64,000 bases of DNA from Pseudomonas sp. PA15(2017) (lineage in GTDB: Bacteria; Pseudomonadota; Gammaproteobacteria; Pseudomonadales; Pseudomonadaceae). Below are positions 19,164 to 27,171 of the stretch, piece after piece (positions within the stretch are counted from its first letter, which is position 1; each line of letters starts with the position of its first letter). The notes under the pieces were generated by a model. The model was not told where the DNA came from. It searched no databases and saw nothing but the letters and a program-made list of their open reading frames with translations. Location: NCBI RefSeq assembly GCF_001945395.1, contig NZ_MSXV01000004.1, positions 1-64,000 on the forward strand, read 5' to 3'. The position numbers and the translations under genes were made by a program.

Positions 19164-19703
19164 CTATCTGTATGCCACGTCGACAAACTCTGGAGCCTGG
19201 GCCAGCGCATGAGGGCTGAACACCAACCAGGGTTGTTCACGCTGGAACACACCGTGAATGAATGGCGCGATGGAAGCCTCGAGCGCTGGCAACCGCTCGG
19301 AAAAGGTGTCCACCGCGAAATGCTGCATGCCGAACACCTCGTCGACCGTCAGGCCCGCGAAGATGTCGTGATGATCGACCACCAGCACCCGCCGCTGCTT
19401 GCGCAGGGGCGACAGCTCGCCGCCGAAGAAGCCGCACAGATCCATCACTGGCAGCAATCGTCCACGCACGTTGGCCACACCCTTGACCCAGCTTTTCACG
19501 CCGGGCAGTAAGGTATGTCGTGGCTCGTGCAACACTTCACCGACCTCACCCATCGGTGCGACGAAAAACCGCTCGCCCATGCGAAAGCCAATGCCGCTCC
19601 AGGTCTGCACCGCCACCTGCTGCGACGGCAAGCCCGCTGCCAAAGCGCGGCAGCGCTGCTCGATGCCGAGAAGGATCTGAAAGGGGGTGCGTGTCTCTGA
19701 CAT
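19164..19703 (-). CDS. pilI: CheW-like adaptor PilI
   Basis: A 179-residue CheW-domain protein. After a short N-terminal helix (PFQILLGIEQRCRAL), the double five-stranded barrel is visible: GIGFRMGERFFVAPMGEV, WVKGVANVRGRLLPVMDL (the conserved GxxNxRGxxxPVxDL loop) and RVLVVDHHDIFAGLTVDEV. It couples PilJ to ChpA. It lies 44 bases downstream of pilH and 82 upstream of pilJ. Confidence 0.94.
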   Translation of the reverse strand: MSETRTPFQILLGIEQRCRALAAGLPSQQVAVQTWSGIGFRMGERFFVAPMGEVGEVLHEPRHTLLPGVKSWVKGVANVRGRLLPVMDLCGFFGGELSPLRKQRRVLVVDHHDIFAGLTVDEVFGMQHFAVDTFSERLPALEASIAPFIHGVFQREQPWLVFSPHALAQAPEFVDVAYR

Positions 19704-19747
19704 GCCTGTCGTGACCTTCTTCTTTTGTCGTGTCGCGCTGCGCGGCC

Positions 19748-20113
19748 TCAGCCAGCGAGCACCGCGTTCAGTGTTTTCAGCAGCGTAGCTTCGTCGACCG
19801 GCTTGGTCAGATAGTCCTTGGCGCCCTGGCGCTTGCCCCAGACCTTGTCGGTTTCCTGATCCTTGGTGGTGACGATGATCACCGGGATGTGGCTGGTTTC
19901 GGCATCCTTGGTCAGCTGCCGGGTGGCCTGAAAGCCATTGAGCCCGGGCATGACGATGTCCATCAGCACCACATCGGGTTTTTCCTGGCGTGCCAGGGCG
20001 ACGCCGTCAGCGCCGTTTTCGGCCTTGAGTACCTGGTGGCCGTGCTTTTCCAGCATGGCGGTCAGCTTGTACATTTCGGTCGGCGAGTCATCAACAATCA
20101 GAATTCGAGCCAT
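19748..20113 (-). CDS. pilH: Twitching response regulator PilH
   Basis: A 121-residue stand-alone CheY-like receiver. It has the acidic pair in ILIVDDSPTEMY, phospho-acceptor Asp in VVLMDIVMPGLNG, the Thr in VIIVTTKD and the Lys in KDYLTKP. It accepts phosphate from ChpA and favours pilus retraction or acts as a phosphate sink. The ATG at 20113 (MARILIVDD) gives exactly the family length. A start four codons upstream exists but is unlikely. Confidence 0.95.
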   Translation of the reverse strand: MARILIVDDSPTEMYKLTAMLEKHGHQVLKAENGADGVALARQEKPDVVLMDIVMPGLNGFQATRQLTKDAETSHIPVIIVTTKDQETDKVWGKRQGAKDYLTKPVDEATLLKTLNAVLAG

Positions 20114-20161
20114 GATGTTTCCCAATACATGAAGAGAGGCGGTTGTAGCGACAGCCGGAGG

Positions 20162-20569
20162 TCAGGACGCCTGTTCGACCGGAGAGAACTCCGGTACGTG
20201 GGTCTTGATCGCGCCGAGCAGCTCTTCCTTGCTGAATGGCTTGGTCAGGTACTGATCAGAACCGACGATGCGCCCCTTGGCCTTGTCGAACAGGCCGTCC
20301 TTGGACGACAGCATGATAACGGGCGTGGACTTGAAGGCACTGTTGTTCTTGATCAACGCGCAGGTCTGATAGCCGTCGAGACGCGGCATCATGATGTCGA
20401 CGAAGATGATGTTCGGATGGGTGTCGGCGATCTTCGCCAGGGCATCGAAACCGTCCACAGCGGTGATCACGTCACAGCCCACCTTTTTCAGCAGGGTTTC
20501 CGCTGTACGACGAATCGTCTTCGAGTCGTCGATCACCATCACCCTCAAGCCTTCCGAATGCTGTTCCAT
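20162..20569 (-). CDS. pilG: Twitching response regulator PilG
   Basis: A 135-residue CheY-like receiver, first gene of the Pil/Chp operon. It shows VMVIDDSKTIRRTAE with the acidic pair, phospho-acceptor Asp in IIFVDIMMPRLDG, Ser in VIMLSSKDG and Lys in DQYLTKPF. A basic stretch (KTIRRTAETLLKK) is typical of PilG. It promotes pilus extension after phosphorylation by ChpA. The ATG at 20569 (MEQHSEGLRV) gives the usual length. An in-frame open region 55 codons upstream is not conserved-looking and lies in the divergent promoter region shared with gshB. Confidence 0.95.
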   Translation of the reverse strand: MEQHSEGLRVMVIDDSKTIRRTAETLLKKVGCDVITAVDGFDALAKIADTHPNIIFVDIMMPRLDGYQTCALIKNNSAFKSTPVIMLSSKDGLFDKAKGRIVGSDQYLTKPFSKEELLGAIKTHVPEFSPVEQAS

Positions 20570-20648
20570 GTCTGCCCTGCCACCACTTCGGTGAGTCGTT
20601 GTATTACGCCATATCCAGTGCGCCGGAGGCCCTGAAACCAATGGGCCC

Positions 20649-20669
20649 GGCCCATCGCTGGGCCTTTTT
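20649..20669 (+). terminator. Terminator-like hairpin ahead of gshB
   Basis: GGCCCA (20649-20654) and TGGGCC (20659-20664) form a 6-base stem with a 4-base loop, followed by TTTTT. It reads on the plus strand between the divergent pilG and gshB genes, about 130 bases before the gshB start. It could stop transcription entering from antisense of pilG, or act as a leader attenuator. Confidence 0.5.
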
Positions 20670-20797
20670 AGCACACTCTCCACATGCAAGCCATCGGCCT
20701 GGTCGCCCTTGACCACCAGCCCCGTCAGCGCCACCCTTGGCGCCCATTCCTGCTACCTTTGCGGCTGCTTCGCACCGCCCTCTACGGAGATACTTCA

Positions 20798-21760
20798 ATG
20801 AGCGTTCGGCTCGGCATCGTCATGGACCCCATCGCACAGATCGCCTACAAGAAGGACAGCTCGCTGGCCATGCTTCTGGCTGCCCAGGCGCGCGGCTGGA
20901 GCCTCTTCTATATGGAACAGAAGGACCTCTACCAAGCCGCCGGTGTCGCCCGCGGCCGCACTCGCCCGCTCAAGGTATTCGCCGATCCCCAGCGCTGGTT
21001 CGAATTCGGCGACGAGCAAGACATGCCCCTGGCCGAACTCGACGTGATCCTGATGCGCAAGGACCCACCCTTCGATAACGAATTCGTCTATTCCACCTAT
21101 CTGCTCGAACAGGCCGAGGAAGCCGGCACGCTGGTGGTCAACCGCCCACAGAGCCTGCGCGACTGCAACGAGAAGTTCTTCGCCACACGCTTTGCGCAGT
21201 TCACGCCGGAAACCATCGTCAGCCGCAGACCCGACATTCTGCGTGATTTCGCACGACAGCACCGTGACATCATTCTCAAACCCCTCGATGGAATGGGCGG
21301 ATCGATGATCTTTCGTCACCGTGAGGGCGACCCGAACCTCTCGGTGATTCTCGAAGCCCTCACCGCCCATGGCAGCCAGCAGATCATGGCGCAGCGTTAC
21401 CTGCCCGCCATTGTCGACGGTGACAAGCGTATTCTGATGATAGACGGTGAACCGGTTCCCTACTGCCTGGCGCGCATTCCGGCCAGCGGCGAAACCCGCG
21501 GCAACCTGGCTGCCGGTGGCCGTGGCGAAGCCCGCCCGCTCACCGAGCGCGACCGCGAAATCGCCGCCGCCGTTGGCCCGAGCCTGCGCGAGCGCGGCCT
21601 GCTGTTCGTCGGTCTGGACGTAATCGGCGACCGCCTGACCGAGATCAACGTCACCAGCCCGACGTGCATTCGCGAGATCGATGCGGCCTTCGATACGCGC
21701 ATCGGCGAACAACTGATGAACAAGATTGCCGAAAAGCTCAATGCGCGGAGTGCTTCATAG
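20798..21760 (+). CDS. gshB: Glutathione synthetase
   Basis: A 320-residue ATP-grasp ligase that adds glycine to gamma-glutamylcysteine. Visible motifs are IVMDPIAQIAYKKDS at the start, the ATP-grasp segment DIILKPLDGMGGSMIFR, and the metal-binding end LTEINVTSPTCIRE. The ATG at 20798 (MSVRLGIVMD) is the family start and follows a GGAG-like ribosome site. It is divergent from pilG, as in P. aeruginosa from recall. A composite repeat separates it from the tonB-like gene. Confidence 0.96.
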   Translation: MSVRLGIVMDPIAQIAYKKDSSLAMLLAAQARGWSLFYMEQKDLYQAAGVARGRTRPLKVFADPQRWFEFGDEQDMPLAELDVILMRKDPPFDNEFVYSTYLLEQAEEAGTLVVNRPQSLRDCNEKFFATRFAQFTPETIVSRRPDILRDFARQHRDIILKPLDGMGGSMIFRHREGDPNLSVILEALTAHGSQQIMAQRYLPAIVDGDKRILMIDGEPVPYCLARIPASGETRGNLAAGGRGEARPLTERDREIAAAVGPSLRERGLLFVGLDVIGDRLTEINVTSPTCIREIDAAFDTRIGEQLMNKIAEKLNARSAS

Positions 21761-21797
21761 ACTTTTGCACATCGCCTCGGCAGACTGCACGACAATT

Positions 21798-22066
21798 GAG
21801 GGTCCGCTGACGTTTCACGCACGGTCGCGCCGGAGCCAATTTTTGCGCGAGGCAAGGCACGAGATGCGAAGTTTGGCGGGCCAAATGAGCCATCGAGTAA
21901 CGCCGCATCGCGCAAAAATTGGACCGGCCCTACGGGTTGCGCGGGAAATGACCTCCGCTGTCGTTGCAGGACTTGGCAATGGAACAACCATTCCCAGCGT
22001 CCCACGCCTAACCGGAGGCCATTTCCCGCGGCAACGCGACTCGTGCTGAAGCGTCAGCGGACCCTC
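21798..22066. repeat. ~270-bp element with terminal inverted repeats
   Basis: Ends GAGGGTCCGCTGACGTTTCA (21798-) and the near complement ending in CAGCGGACCCTC (-22066) form terminal inverted repeats of about 25 bases. Inside are a perfect 15-base inverted repeat (CCAATTTTTGCGCGA at 21836-21850; TCGCGCAAAAATTGG at 21908-21922) and a 17-base one with one mismatch (GCGGGAAATGACCTCCG at 21941; 22013-22029). There is no coding potential. It behaves like a MITE or nested REP-type element. Confidence 0.75.
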
Positions 22067-22114
22067 GGGCCTGCTGACGTTTCAGCACGCCCGTGCCGAA
22101 AAGTCAGCAGACCC
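22067..22114. repeat. Hairpin of the GGTCYGCTGA family
   Basis: GGGCCTGCTGACGTTTCAG and its near complement (ending GTCAGCAGACCC) make a stem of about 20 bases with almost no loop. It directly abuts the 270-bp element and carries the same core as its termini. A relative with GAGG instead of GACG lies at 57652-57706. Confidence 0.75.
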
Positions 22115-22129
22115 GACGAATAGATAGCG

Positions 22130-23026
22130 ATGAACGCAACAGCCAGCCCACCCGATCTCACCTCCTCCGGCGTTCGCCCGGCGGATCGGCTGGGCTTCAC
22201 CCTGTTTCTGGCCGCGGTGTTGCACGCTGCGCTGATTCTCGGCGTGGGTTTCACCTTTGCCGAGCCCGGACAGATCAGCAAGACTCTGGAAATCACCCTG
22301 TCCACCTTCAAGAGCGATGAAAAGCCCAGGGAGGCGGACTTCCTCGCCCAGGACAACCAGCAGGGCAGCGGCACCCTGGACAAGAAGGCAGCACCGACCA
22401 CCACCGAGCAGGCGCCCTTCCAGGACACCGAAGTACGCAAGGTGACCCCCGCCGCCGCGCCGCCACCGCCAGCTGTGAAGCCCGAAGCGCCGAAAGCCGC
22501 GGTGACCACCCGTGCCCCGCAACAGCAGAAGGCGCCGGCCAAGCGTGAGGAAACCAAGCCGACGCCGCCGACCCCGGAGGCGCCGTCCTTCGACAGCGCG
22601 CAGCTGTCCGCCGAGATCGCCAGCCTGGAAGCCGAGCTGTCCGACCAGGTGCAGCAGTACGCCAAGCGCCCGAAGATCCACCGTCTCAACGCCGCCTCGA
22701 CCATGCGCGACAAGGGCGCCTGGTACAAGGACGAATGGCGCAAGAAGGTCGAGCGCATCGGCAACCTCAACTACCCGGACGACGCCCGCCGCCGGCAAAT
22801 CCACGGCAGCCTGCGCCTGTTGGTGTCGATCAACCGTGACGGCAGCCTGTACGAAGTGATGGTGCTGGAGTCTTCCGGCGAACAGGTGCTCGATCAGGCC
22901 GCCATGCGCATCGTGCGCCTGGCCGCGCCCTACGCGCCGTTCACCGGCGATCTGGCCGACATCGACCGCTTGGAGATCATTCGCACCTGGCGTTTCGAGC
23001 GTGGCGACCGCCTGTCGAGCAACTGA
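22130..23026 (+). CDS. tonB3: TonB-family energy transducer (TonB3-like)
   Basis: A 298-residue protein with a single N-terminal membrane anchor (about residues 24-46), a long Lys/Pro/Ala/Glu-rich periplasmic linker, a helical stretch (about 160-185) and a C-terminal TonB domain (NYPDDARRRQIHGSLRLLV, then SSGEQVLDQAAMRIVRLAAP). No exbB/exbD lies beside it. The exbB-exbD-tonB set at 50-52 kb is separate. Its position between gshB and algH matches PA0406 (tonB3) of P. aeruginosa, which is reported to be needed for twitching motility and pilus assembly. The partner outer-membrane protein is not known from sequence. Confidence 0.85.
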   Translation: MNATASPPDLTSSGVRPADRLGFTLFLAAVLHAALILGVGFTFAEPGQISKTLEITLSTFKSDEKPREADFLAQDNQQGSGTLDKKAAPTTTEQAPFQDTEVRKVTPAAAPPPPAVKPEAPKAAVTTRAPQQQKAPAKREETKPTPPTPEAPSFDSAQLSAEIASLEAELSDQVQQYAKRPKIHRLNAASTMRDKGAWYKDEWRKKVERIGNLNYPDDARRRQIHGSLRLLVSINRDGSLYEVMVLESSGEQVLDQAAMRIVRLAAPYAPFTGDLADIDRLEIIRTWRFERGDRLSSN

Positions 23027-23095
23027 CGCGGACGCGGCGTTTTCGTCCGTACATGCAGCTTGTAGCTTGCGCCGCGCAGCTTCAAACTAGCGGTC

Positions 23096-23665
23096 ATGAA
23101 AGACGCCAGCCCAAGCATCCTCAAGCACCACTTTCTGATCGCCATGCCACACATGGACGATCCGAACTTCGCGCACACCGTGATCTACCTCATCGATCAC
23201 AACGACCAGGGCGCCATGGGCCTGGTGATCAACCGCCCCAACGGCCTGAACCTGGCCGACGTGCTCGAACAGCTGCGGCCGGACAGTGATCCTTCGGTGC
23301 TGTGCCAGAGCCTGCCGATCTTCAGTGGCGGCCCGGTGCAGACCGACCGCGGCTTCGTGCTGCACCCCAAGGGCCAGCACTTCCAGGCCACAGTCGATCT
23401 GGAAGATTTGAGCCTGTCGACCTCCCAGGACGTACTGTTCGCCATCGCCGAAGGTAACGGCCCGGCCAGCCACCTGATCGCCCTCGGCTATGCCGGCTGG
23501 GGCGCCGGCCAGCTGGAGGCCGAGCTGGCCGATAATGCTTGGCTGACCTGCCCGGCGAACCAGGCGATTCTGTTCGAAACGCCCTACGACCAGCGCCTCG
23601 GCGCCGCCGCCGCACTGCTCGGCATCGACCTCAACCTGCTCACCGCCCAGGCGGGCCACGCCTGA
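23096..23665 (+). CDS. algH: YqgE/AlgH family protein
   Basis: A 189-residue cytoplasmic protein of the UPF0301/YqgE family, matched by LKHHFLIAMPHMDDPNF, TVIYLIDHNDQGAMGLVINRP and PIFSGGPVQTDRGFVLH. The family has a defined fold but its biochemical role is unclear. In Pseudomonas it has been linked genetically to alginate regulation. Its stop overlaps the start of yqgF (TGATG), and this pair is conserved across proteobacteria. Confidence 0.93.
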   Translation: MKDASPSILKHHFLIAMPHMDDPNFAHTVIYLIDHNDQGAMGLVINRPNGLNLADVLEQLRPDSDPSVLCQSLPIFSGGPVQTDRGFVLHPKGQHFQATVDLEDLSLSTSQDVLFAIAEGNGPASHLIALGYAGWGAGQLEAELADNAWLTCPANQAILFETPYDQRLGAAAALLGIDLNLLTAQAGHA

Positions 23666-24108
23666 TGGCCGAAATCGACAAACAATCGCTGCGCCTGTTG
23701 CTCGGCTTCGACTACGGCACCAAGCAGATCGGCGTCGCCGTCGGCCAGCCGATCACCGGTTCGGCCCGCGAGCTGTGCATCCTCAAGGCGCAGAATGGCG
23801 TGCCGGACTGGCAGAAGGTCGAAGCGCTGATCAAGGAATGGCAACCCGATGCCATCGTCGTCGGCCTGCCATTGAACATGGACGGCACGCCGAGCGACAT
23901 GAGCGAACGGGCCGAGAAGTTCGCCCGTCGCCTCAACGGTCGTTTCAACCTGCCGGTATTCACCCACGACGAACGCCTGACCACCTATGCCGCCAAGGGC
24001 GAGCGCCTGCAGCAGGGCCAGACCGGCGGCTATCGCCAGCGCCCGGTCGACGCGCTGGCCGCCGCCCTGTTGCTGCAGGGCTGGCTGGAAGAAAACTGCC
24101 TGGGCTGA
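23665..24108 (+). CDS. yqgF: YqgF/RuvX family (putative pre-16S rRNA nuclease)
   Basis: A 147-residue RNase H-fold protein. The first catalytic Asp is in LGFDYGTKQIGVAVG, a Glu/Asp-rich central segment follows (GLPLNMDGTPSDMSERAEKF), and the end has HDERLTTYAA. The family was first called a putative Holliday-junction resolvase and is now linked to 16S rRNA 5-prime maturation. The ATG at 23665 overlaps the algH stop by one base, so translation is coupled. Confidence 0.94.
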   Translation: MAEIDKQSLRLLLGFDYGTKQIGVAVGQPITGSARELCILKAQNGVPDWQKVEALIKEWQPDAIVVGLPLNMDGTPSDMSERAEKFARRLNGRFNLPVFTHDERLTTYAAKGERLQQGQTGGYRQRPVDALAAALLLQGWLEENCLG

Positions 24109-24129
24109 CCCGTTCACAAGGAGCTTTAG

Positions 24130-24651
24130 ATGAGCCTACCCAACCCCGCCGAACTGTTGCCGCAGATGGCGACTTCGCTGAGCAGCCACCTGAGCCGTCG
24201 GCAGATCAGCACGCCGCGCTTCATCGGCATCCGCACTGGCGGTGTGTGGGTGGCCCAGGCGCTGCTCGAGCAACTGGGCCGCGACGAGCCGCTGGGCGTG
24301 CTCGACGTATCCTTCTACCGCGACGACTTCACCCAGAATGGCCTGCACCCACAGGTGCAACCGTCCGAGCTGCCGTTCGAGATCGAAGGCCAGCATCTGG
24401 TGCTGATCGACGACGTGCTGATGAGCGGGCGTACCATCCGCGCCGCCCTGAACGAGCTGTTCGACTACGGCCGCCCGGCCAGCGTGACCCTGGTCAGCTT
24501 GCTCGACCTGGACGCCCGCGAGCTGCCAATCCGCCCCGACGTGGTGGGTGCGACGCTGTCGCTGGCGGCCGATCAGCGGGTAAAATTGTCCGGCTCCGCG
24601 CCCTTCACCCTTGAACTCCAGACGCTTTCCGACCAAGGCCGTCCGCAATGA
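24130..24651 (+). CDS. pyrR: PyrR bifunctional pyrimidine regulator / uracil phosphoribosyltransferase
   Basis: A 173-residue PRTase-fold protein with the PRPP-binding loop [36 protein letters not shown] in the first part contacts substrate. A good ribosome site (AAGGAG) lies 8 bases upstream. It heads the pyrR-pyrB-pyrC' operon, and its last bases overlap pyrB (ATGA). In Gram-positive bacteria PyrR attenuates transcription on RNA. In Pseudomonas the role is regulatory but no attenuator hairpin was recognised here. Confidence 0.95.
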   Translation: MSLPNPAELLPQMATSLSSHLSRRQISTPRFIGIRTGGVWVAQALLEQLGRDEPLGVLDVSFYRDDFTQNGLHPQVQPSELPFEIEGQHLVLIDDVLMSGRTIRAALNELFDYGRPASVTLVSLLDLDARELPIRPDVVGATLSLAADQRVKLSGSAPFTLELQTLSDQGRPQ

Positions 24652-25655
24652 CCGCACTCGATGCCAAGCGCCCGCTGCAACTGAACGACCAAGGCCAGTT
24701 GCGCCATTTCCTGTCCCTCGACGGCCTGCCCCGCGAGCTGCTGACGGAAATCCTCGACACCGCCGACTCCTTTCTCGAGGTCGGCGCCCGGGCCGTGAAG
24801 AAAGTTCCGCTGCTGCGCGGCAAGACCGTGTGCAACGTGTTCTTCGAGAACTCCACGCGCACCCGCACCACTTTCGAGCTGGCCGCCCAGCGCCTGTCCG
24901 CCGACGTGATCAGCCTGAACGTGTCGACCAGCTCGACCAGCAAGGGTGAAACGCTGTTCGACACCCTGCGCAACCTCGAAGCCATGGCCGCCGACATCTT
25001 CGTGGTACGCCACGCCGGCTCAGGTGCGGCGCACTTCATCGCCGAGCACGTGTGCCCGAACCTGGCGATCATCAACGGTGGCGACGGCCGCCACGCGCAC
25101 CCGACTCAGGGCATGCTCGACATGCTGACCATCCGTCGCCACAAGGGCAGCTTCGAGAACCTCTCGGTGGCCATCGTCGGCGACATCCTGCATTCGCGGG
25201 TGGCGCGCTCCAACATGCTGGCGCTCAAGACCCTCGGCTGCCCCGACATCCGCGTGATCGCGCCGAAGACCCTGCTGCCCATCGGCCTGGCAGAAAGCTA
25301 CGGCGTACGCGTGTTCAGCGATGCCAATGAAGGCCTCAAAGATGTCGACGTGGTGATCATGCTGCGCCTGCAGCGCGAGCGCATGACCGGTGGCCTGCTG
25401 CCCAGCGAGGGCGAGTTCTACCGTCTGTTCGGCCTCACCGAACAGCGCCTCAAGCTGGCCAAGCCCGATGCCCTGGTCATGCACCCGGGGCCGATCAACC
25501 GCGGGGTGGAAATCGAGTCGGCGGTGGCCGACGGCCCGCAATCGGTGATTCTCAACCAGGTCACCTACGGCATCGCCATCCGCATGGCCGTGCTGTCCAT
25601 GGCCATGAGCGGCCAGAATGCGCAACGCCAACTCAACGCTGAGGAGCAAAACTGA
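24648..25655 (+). CDS. pyrB: Aspartate carbamoyltransferase catalytic subunit
   Basis: A 335-residue transcarbamoylase that joins aspartate and carbamoyl phosphate, the first committed step of pyrimidine synthesis. The carbamoyl-phosphate loop [15 protein letters not shown], the mobile loop [21 protein letters not shown] and the terminal [13 protein letters not shown] are all present. Pseudomonas PyrB has a longer N-terminus ([16 protein letters not shown]...) used in assembly with PyrC' and UTP regulation, and that extension is visible here. It overlaps pyrR by four bases and pyrC' by one. Confidence 0.97.
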   Translation: MTALDAKRPLQLNDQGQLRHFLSLDGLPRELLTEILDTADSFLEVGARAVKKVPLLRGKTVCNVFFENSTRTRTTFELAAQRLSADVISLNVSTSSTSKGETLFDTLRNLEAMAADIFVVRHAGSGAAHFIAEHVCPNLAIINGGDGRHAHPTQGMLDMLTIRRHKGSFENLSVAIVGDILHSRVARSNMLALKTLGCPDIRVIAPKTLLPIGLAESYGVRVFSDANEGLKDVDVVIMLRLQRERMTGGLLPSEGEFYRLFGLTEQRLKLAKPDALVMHPGPINRGVEIESAVADGPQSVILNQVTYGIAIRMAVLSMAMSGQNAQRQLNAEEQN

Positions 25656-26926
25656 TGCGTACCCGTATCCTCGGCGCCCGCGTCATCGACCCGAGCAGCG
25701 GCTTCGATCAGGTTGCCGATCTGTATATAGAAGGTGGCAAGCTGAGCGCCATCGGCCAGGCGCCAGCAGGCTTCGAAGCCGATCAGACCCTGGATGCCAG
25801 CGGCCTGATCGCGGCGCCCGGCCTGGTCGACCTGTCCGTCGCCCTGCGCGAGCCCGGCTACAGCCGCAAGGGCAGCATCGCCAGCGAAACCCTGGCCGCC
25901 GCTGCTGGCGGCGTCACCAGCCTGTGCTGCCCGCCGATCACCAAGCCGGTGTTGGACACCTCGGCGGTGGCCGAGCTGATCCTCGACCGTGCCCGCGAAG
26001 CTGGCCACGCCAAGGTGTTTCCCATCGGCGCCCTGAGCAAGGGACTCGATGGCGAGCAGCTCGCCGAACTGGTCGCTCTGCGCGATGCCGGCTGCGTGGC
26101 GTTCGGCAATGGCCTGAACAATTTCCGCAACGCGCGCACCCTGCGCCGCGCCCTGGAATATGCAGCCACCTTCGACCTCACGGTGATCTTCCACTCCCAG
26201 GATCACGACCTCGCTGAGGGCGGCCTGGCCCATGAAGGCGCCACCGCCAGCTTCCTGGGCCTGTCGGGGATTCCGGAAACCGCCGAGACCGCGGCCCTGG
26301 CGCGCGACCTGCTGCTGGTCGAGCAGAGCGGCGTACGGGCGCATTTCAGCCAACTGACCAGTGCCCGCGGCGCACAGCTGATCGCCGATGCCCAGGCTCG
26401 CGGCCTGCCGGTTACTGCCGATGTAGCGCTGTACCAGCTGATTCTGACCGACGAGGCGCTGATCGACTTCTCCAGCCTCTATCACGTGCAACCGCCGCTG
26501 CGCACCCGCGCCGACCGCGATGGCCTGCGCGAGGCAGTGAAGAACGGGGTGATCAGCGCCATCTCCAGCCATCACCAGCCTCACGAGCTCGACGCCAAGC
26601 TGGCGCCGTTCGGCGAGACCGAGCCCGGCATCAGCGGCGTGCAGTTGCTGCTGCCACTGGCCATGACGCTGGTGCAAGACGGCTTGCTGGACCTGCCCAC
26701 CCTGCTCGCCCGCCTGAGTAGCGGCCCGGCGCAGGCGTTACGCCTACCGGTCGGCCAACTCAAGCAGGGCGGCGCGGCGGATCTGCTGCTGTTCGACCCC
26801 CAGGCCTCCACCGTGGCCGGCGAAAGCTGGTATTCCAAAGGCCGCAACAGTCCATTCCTGGGCCATTGCCTGCCCGGCCGGGTGCGCTACACCCTGGTGG
26901 ACGGGCATATCAGCTTCCAGAGCTGA
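25655..26926 (+). CDS. pyrC': Non-catalytic dihydroorotase-like ATCase subunit PyrC'
   Basis: A 423-residue amidohydrolase-fold protein. The active-site metal ligands of true dihydroorotase are gone: the expected DxHxHLR reads DLSVALREPG and the terminal DHAPH reads SHHQPH. This is the known inactive partner that forms the dodecameric Pseudomonas aspartate transcarbamoylase with PyrB and is needed for its assembly. The start overlaps the pyrB stop by one base (TGATG). A true catalytic PyrC must be encoded elsewhere. An 11-base inverted repeat (26928-26983) follows its stop. Confidence 0.94.
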   Translation: MRTRILGARVIDPSSGFDQVADLYIEGGKLSAIGQAPAGFEADQTLDASGLIAAPGLVDLSVALREPGYSRKGSIASETLAAAAGGVTSLCCPPITKPVLDTSAVAELILDRAREAGHAKVFPIGALSKGLDGEQLAELVALRDAGCVAFGNGLNNFRNARTLRRALEYAATFDLTVIFHSQDHDLAEGGLAHEGATASFLGLSGIPETAETAALARDLLLVEQSGVRAHFSQLTSARGAQLIADAQARGLPVTADVALYQLILTDEALIDFSSLYHVQPPLRTRADRDGLREAVKNGVISAISSHHQPHELDAKLAPFGETEPGISGVQLLLPLAMTLVQDGLLDLPTLLARLSSGPAQALRLPVGQLKQGGAADLLLFDPQASTVAGESWYSKGRNSPFLGHCLPGRVRYTLVDGHISFQS

Positions 26927-26927
26927 T

Positions 26928-26983
26928 TTGCGCCGTGCACTGCGCTCACCTTCTGGGAAGCCGTGTCGTCAGGCACGGCGCAA
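26928..26983 (+). terminator. Inverted repeat after the pyr operon
   Basis: TTGCGCCGTGC (26928-26938) pairs perfectly with GCACGGCGCAA (26973-26983) across a 34-base loop, immediately after the pyrC' stop, and is followed by AAACG rather than a T-run. It may help end transcription or stabilise the 3' end. The call is weak because the U-tract is missing. Confidence 0.35.
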
Positions 26984-26987
26984 AAAC

Positions 26988-27055
26988 GTGGGAGCGGCTT
27001 CAGCCGCGATCAGTCTGCAGATCACCAACACCATCGCGGCTAAAGCCGCTCCCAC
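26988..27055. repeat. REP palindrome pair
   Basis: GTGGGAGCGGCTTCAGCCGC (26988-) faces GCGGCTAAAGCCGCTCCCAC (-27055), each arm itself palindromic. It is a typical Pseudomonas REP doublet, placed between two convergent genes. Unlike the copies at 5.5, 30.0 and 48.4 kb it lacks the flanking composite arms. Confidence 0.85.
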
Positions 27056-27171
27056 GGACTCGGCAAAAGCCATCAAACACCTTGAGGTGCGCCCGGCCGC
27101 CGAGTCTGAATCACCGACCGGCAGCGTTGTAATAATGCGGGCTCGTTTCAGCGCACGTTATTGCAGCCGCC

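Larger units (their letters stand above)
21761..22129. other. Repeat-filled gshB-tonB3 intergenic region
   Basis: A 369-base region made almost entirely of inverted repeats (detailed in the two entries inside it). The last repeat ends about 15 bases before the following ATG and no good ribosome site or sigma-70 promoter is apparent, so transcription of the next gene may come from gshB read-through or from within the repeat. Confidence 0.5.

Noticed and set aside
17078..19219. Plus-strand open frame of 713 codons
   Set aside because: Antisense to pilJ; it has low-complexity Gly/Arg/Leu translation and no domain.
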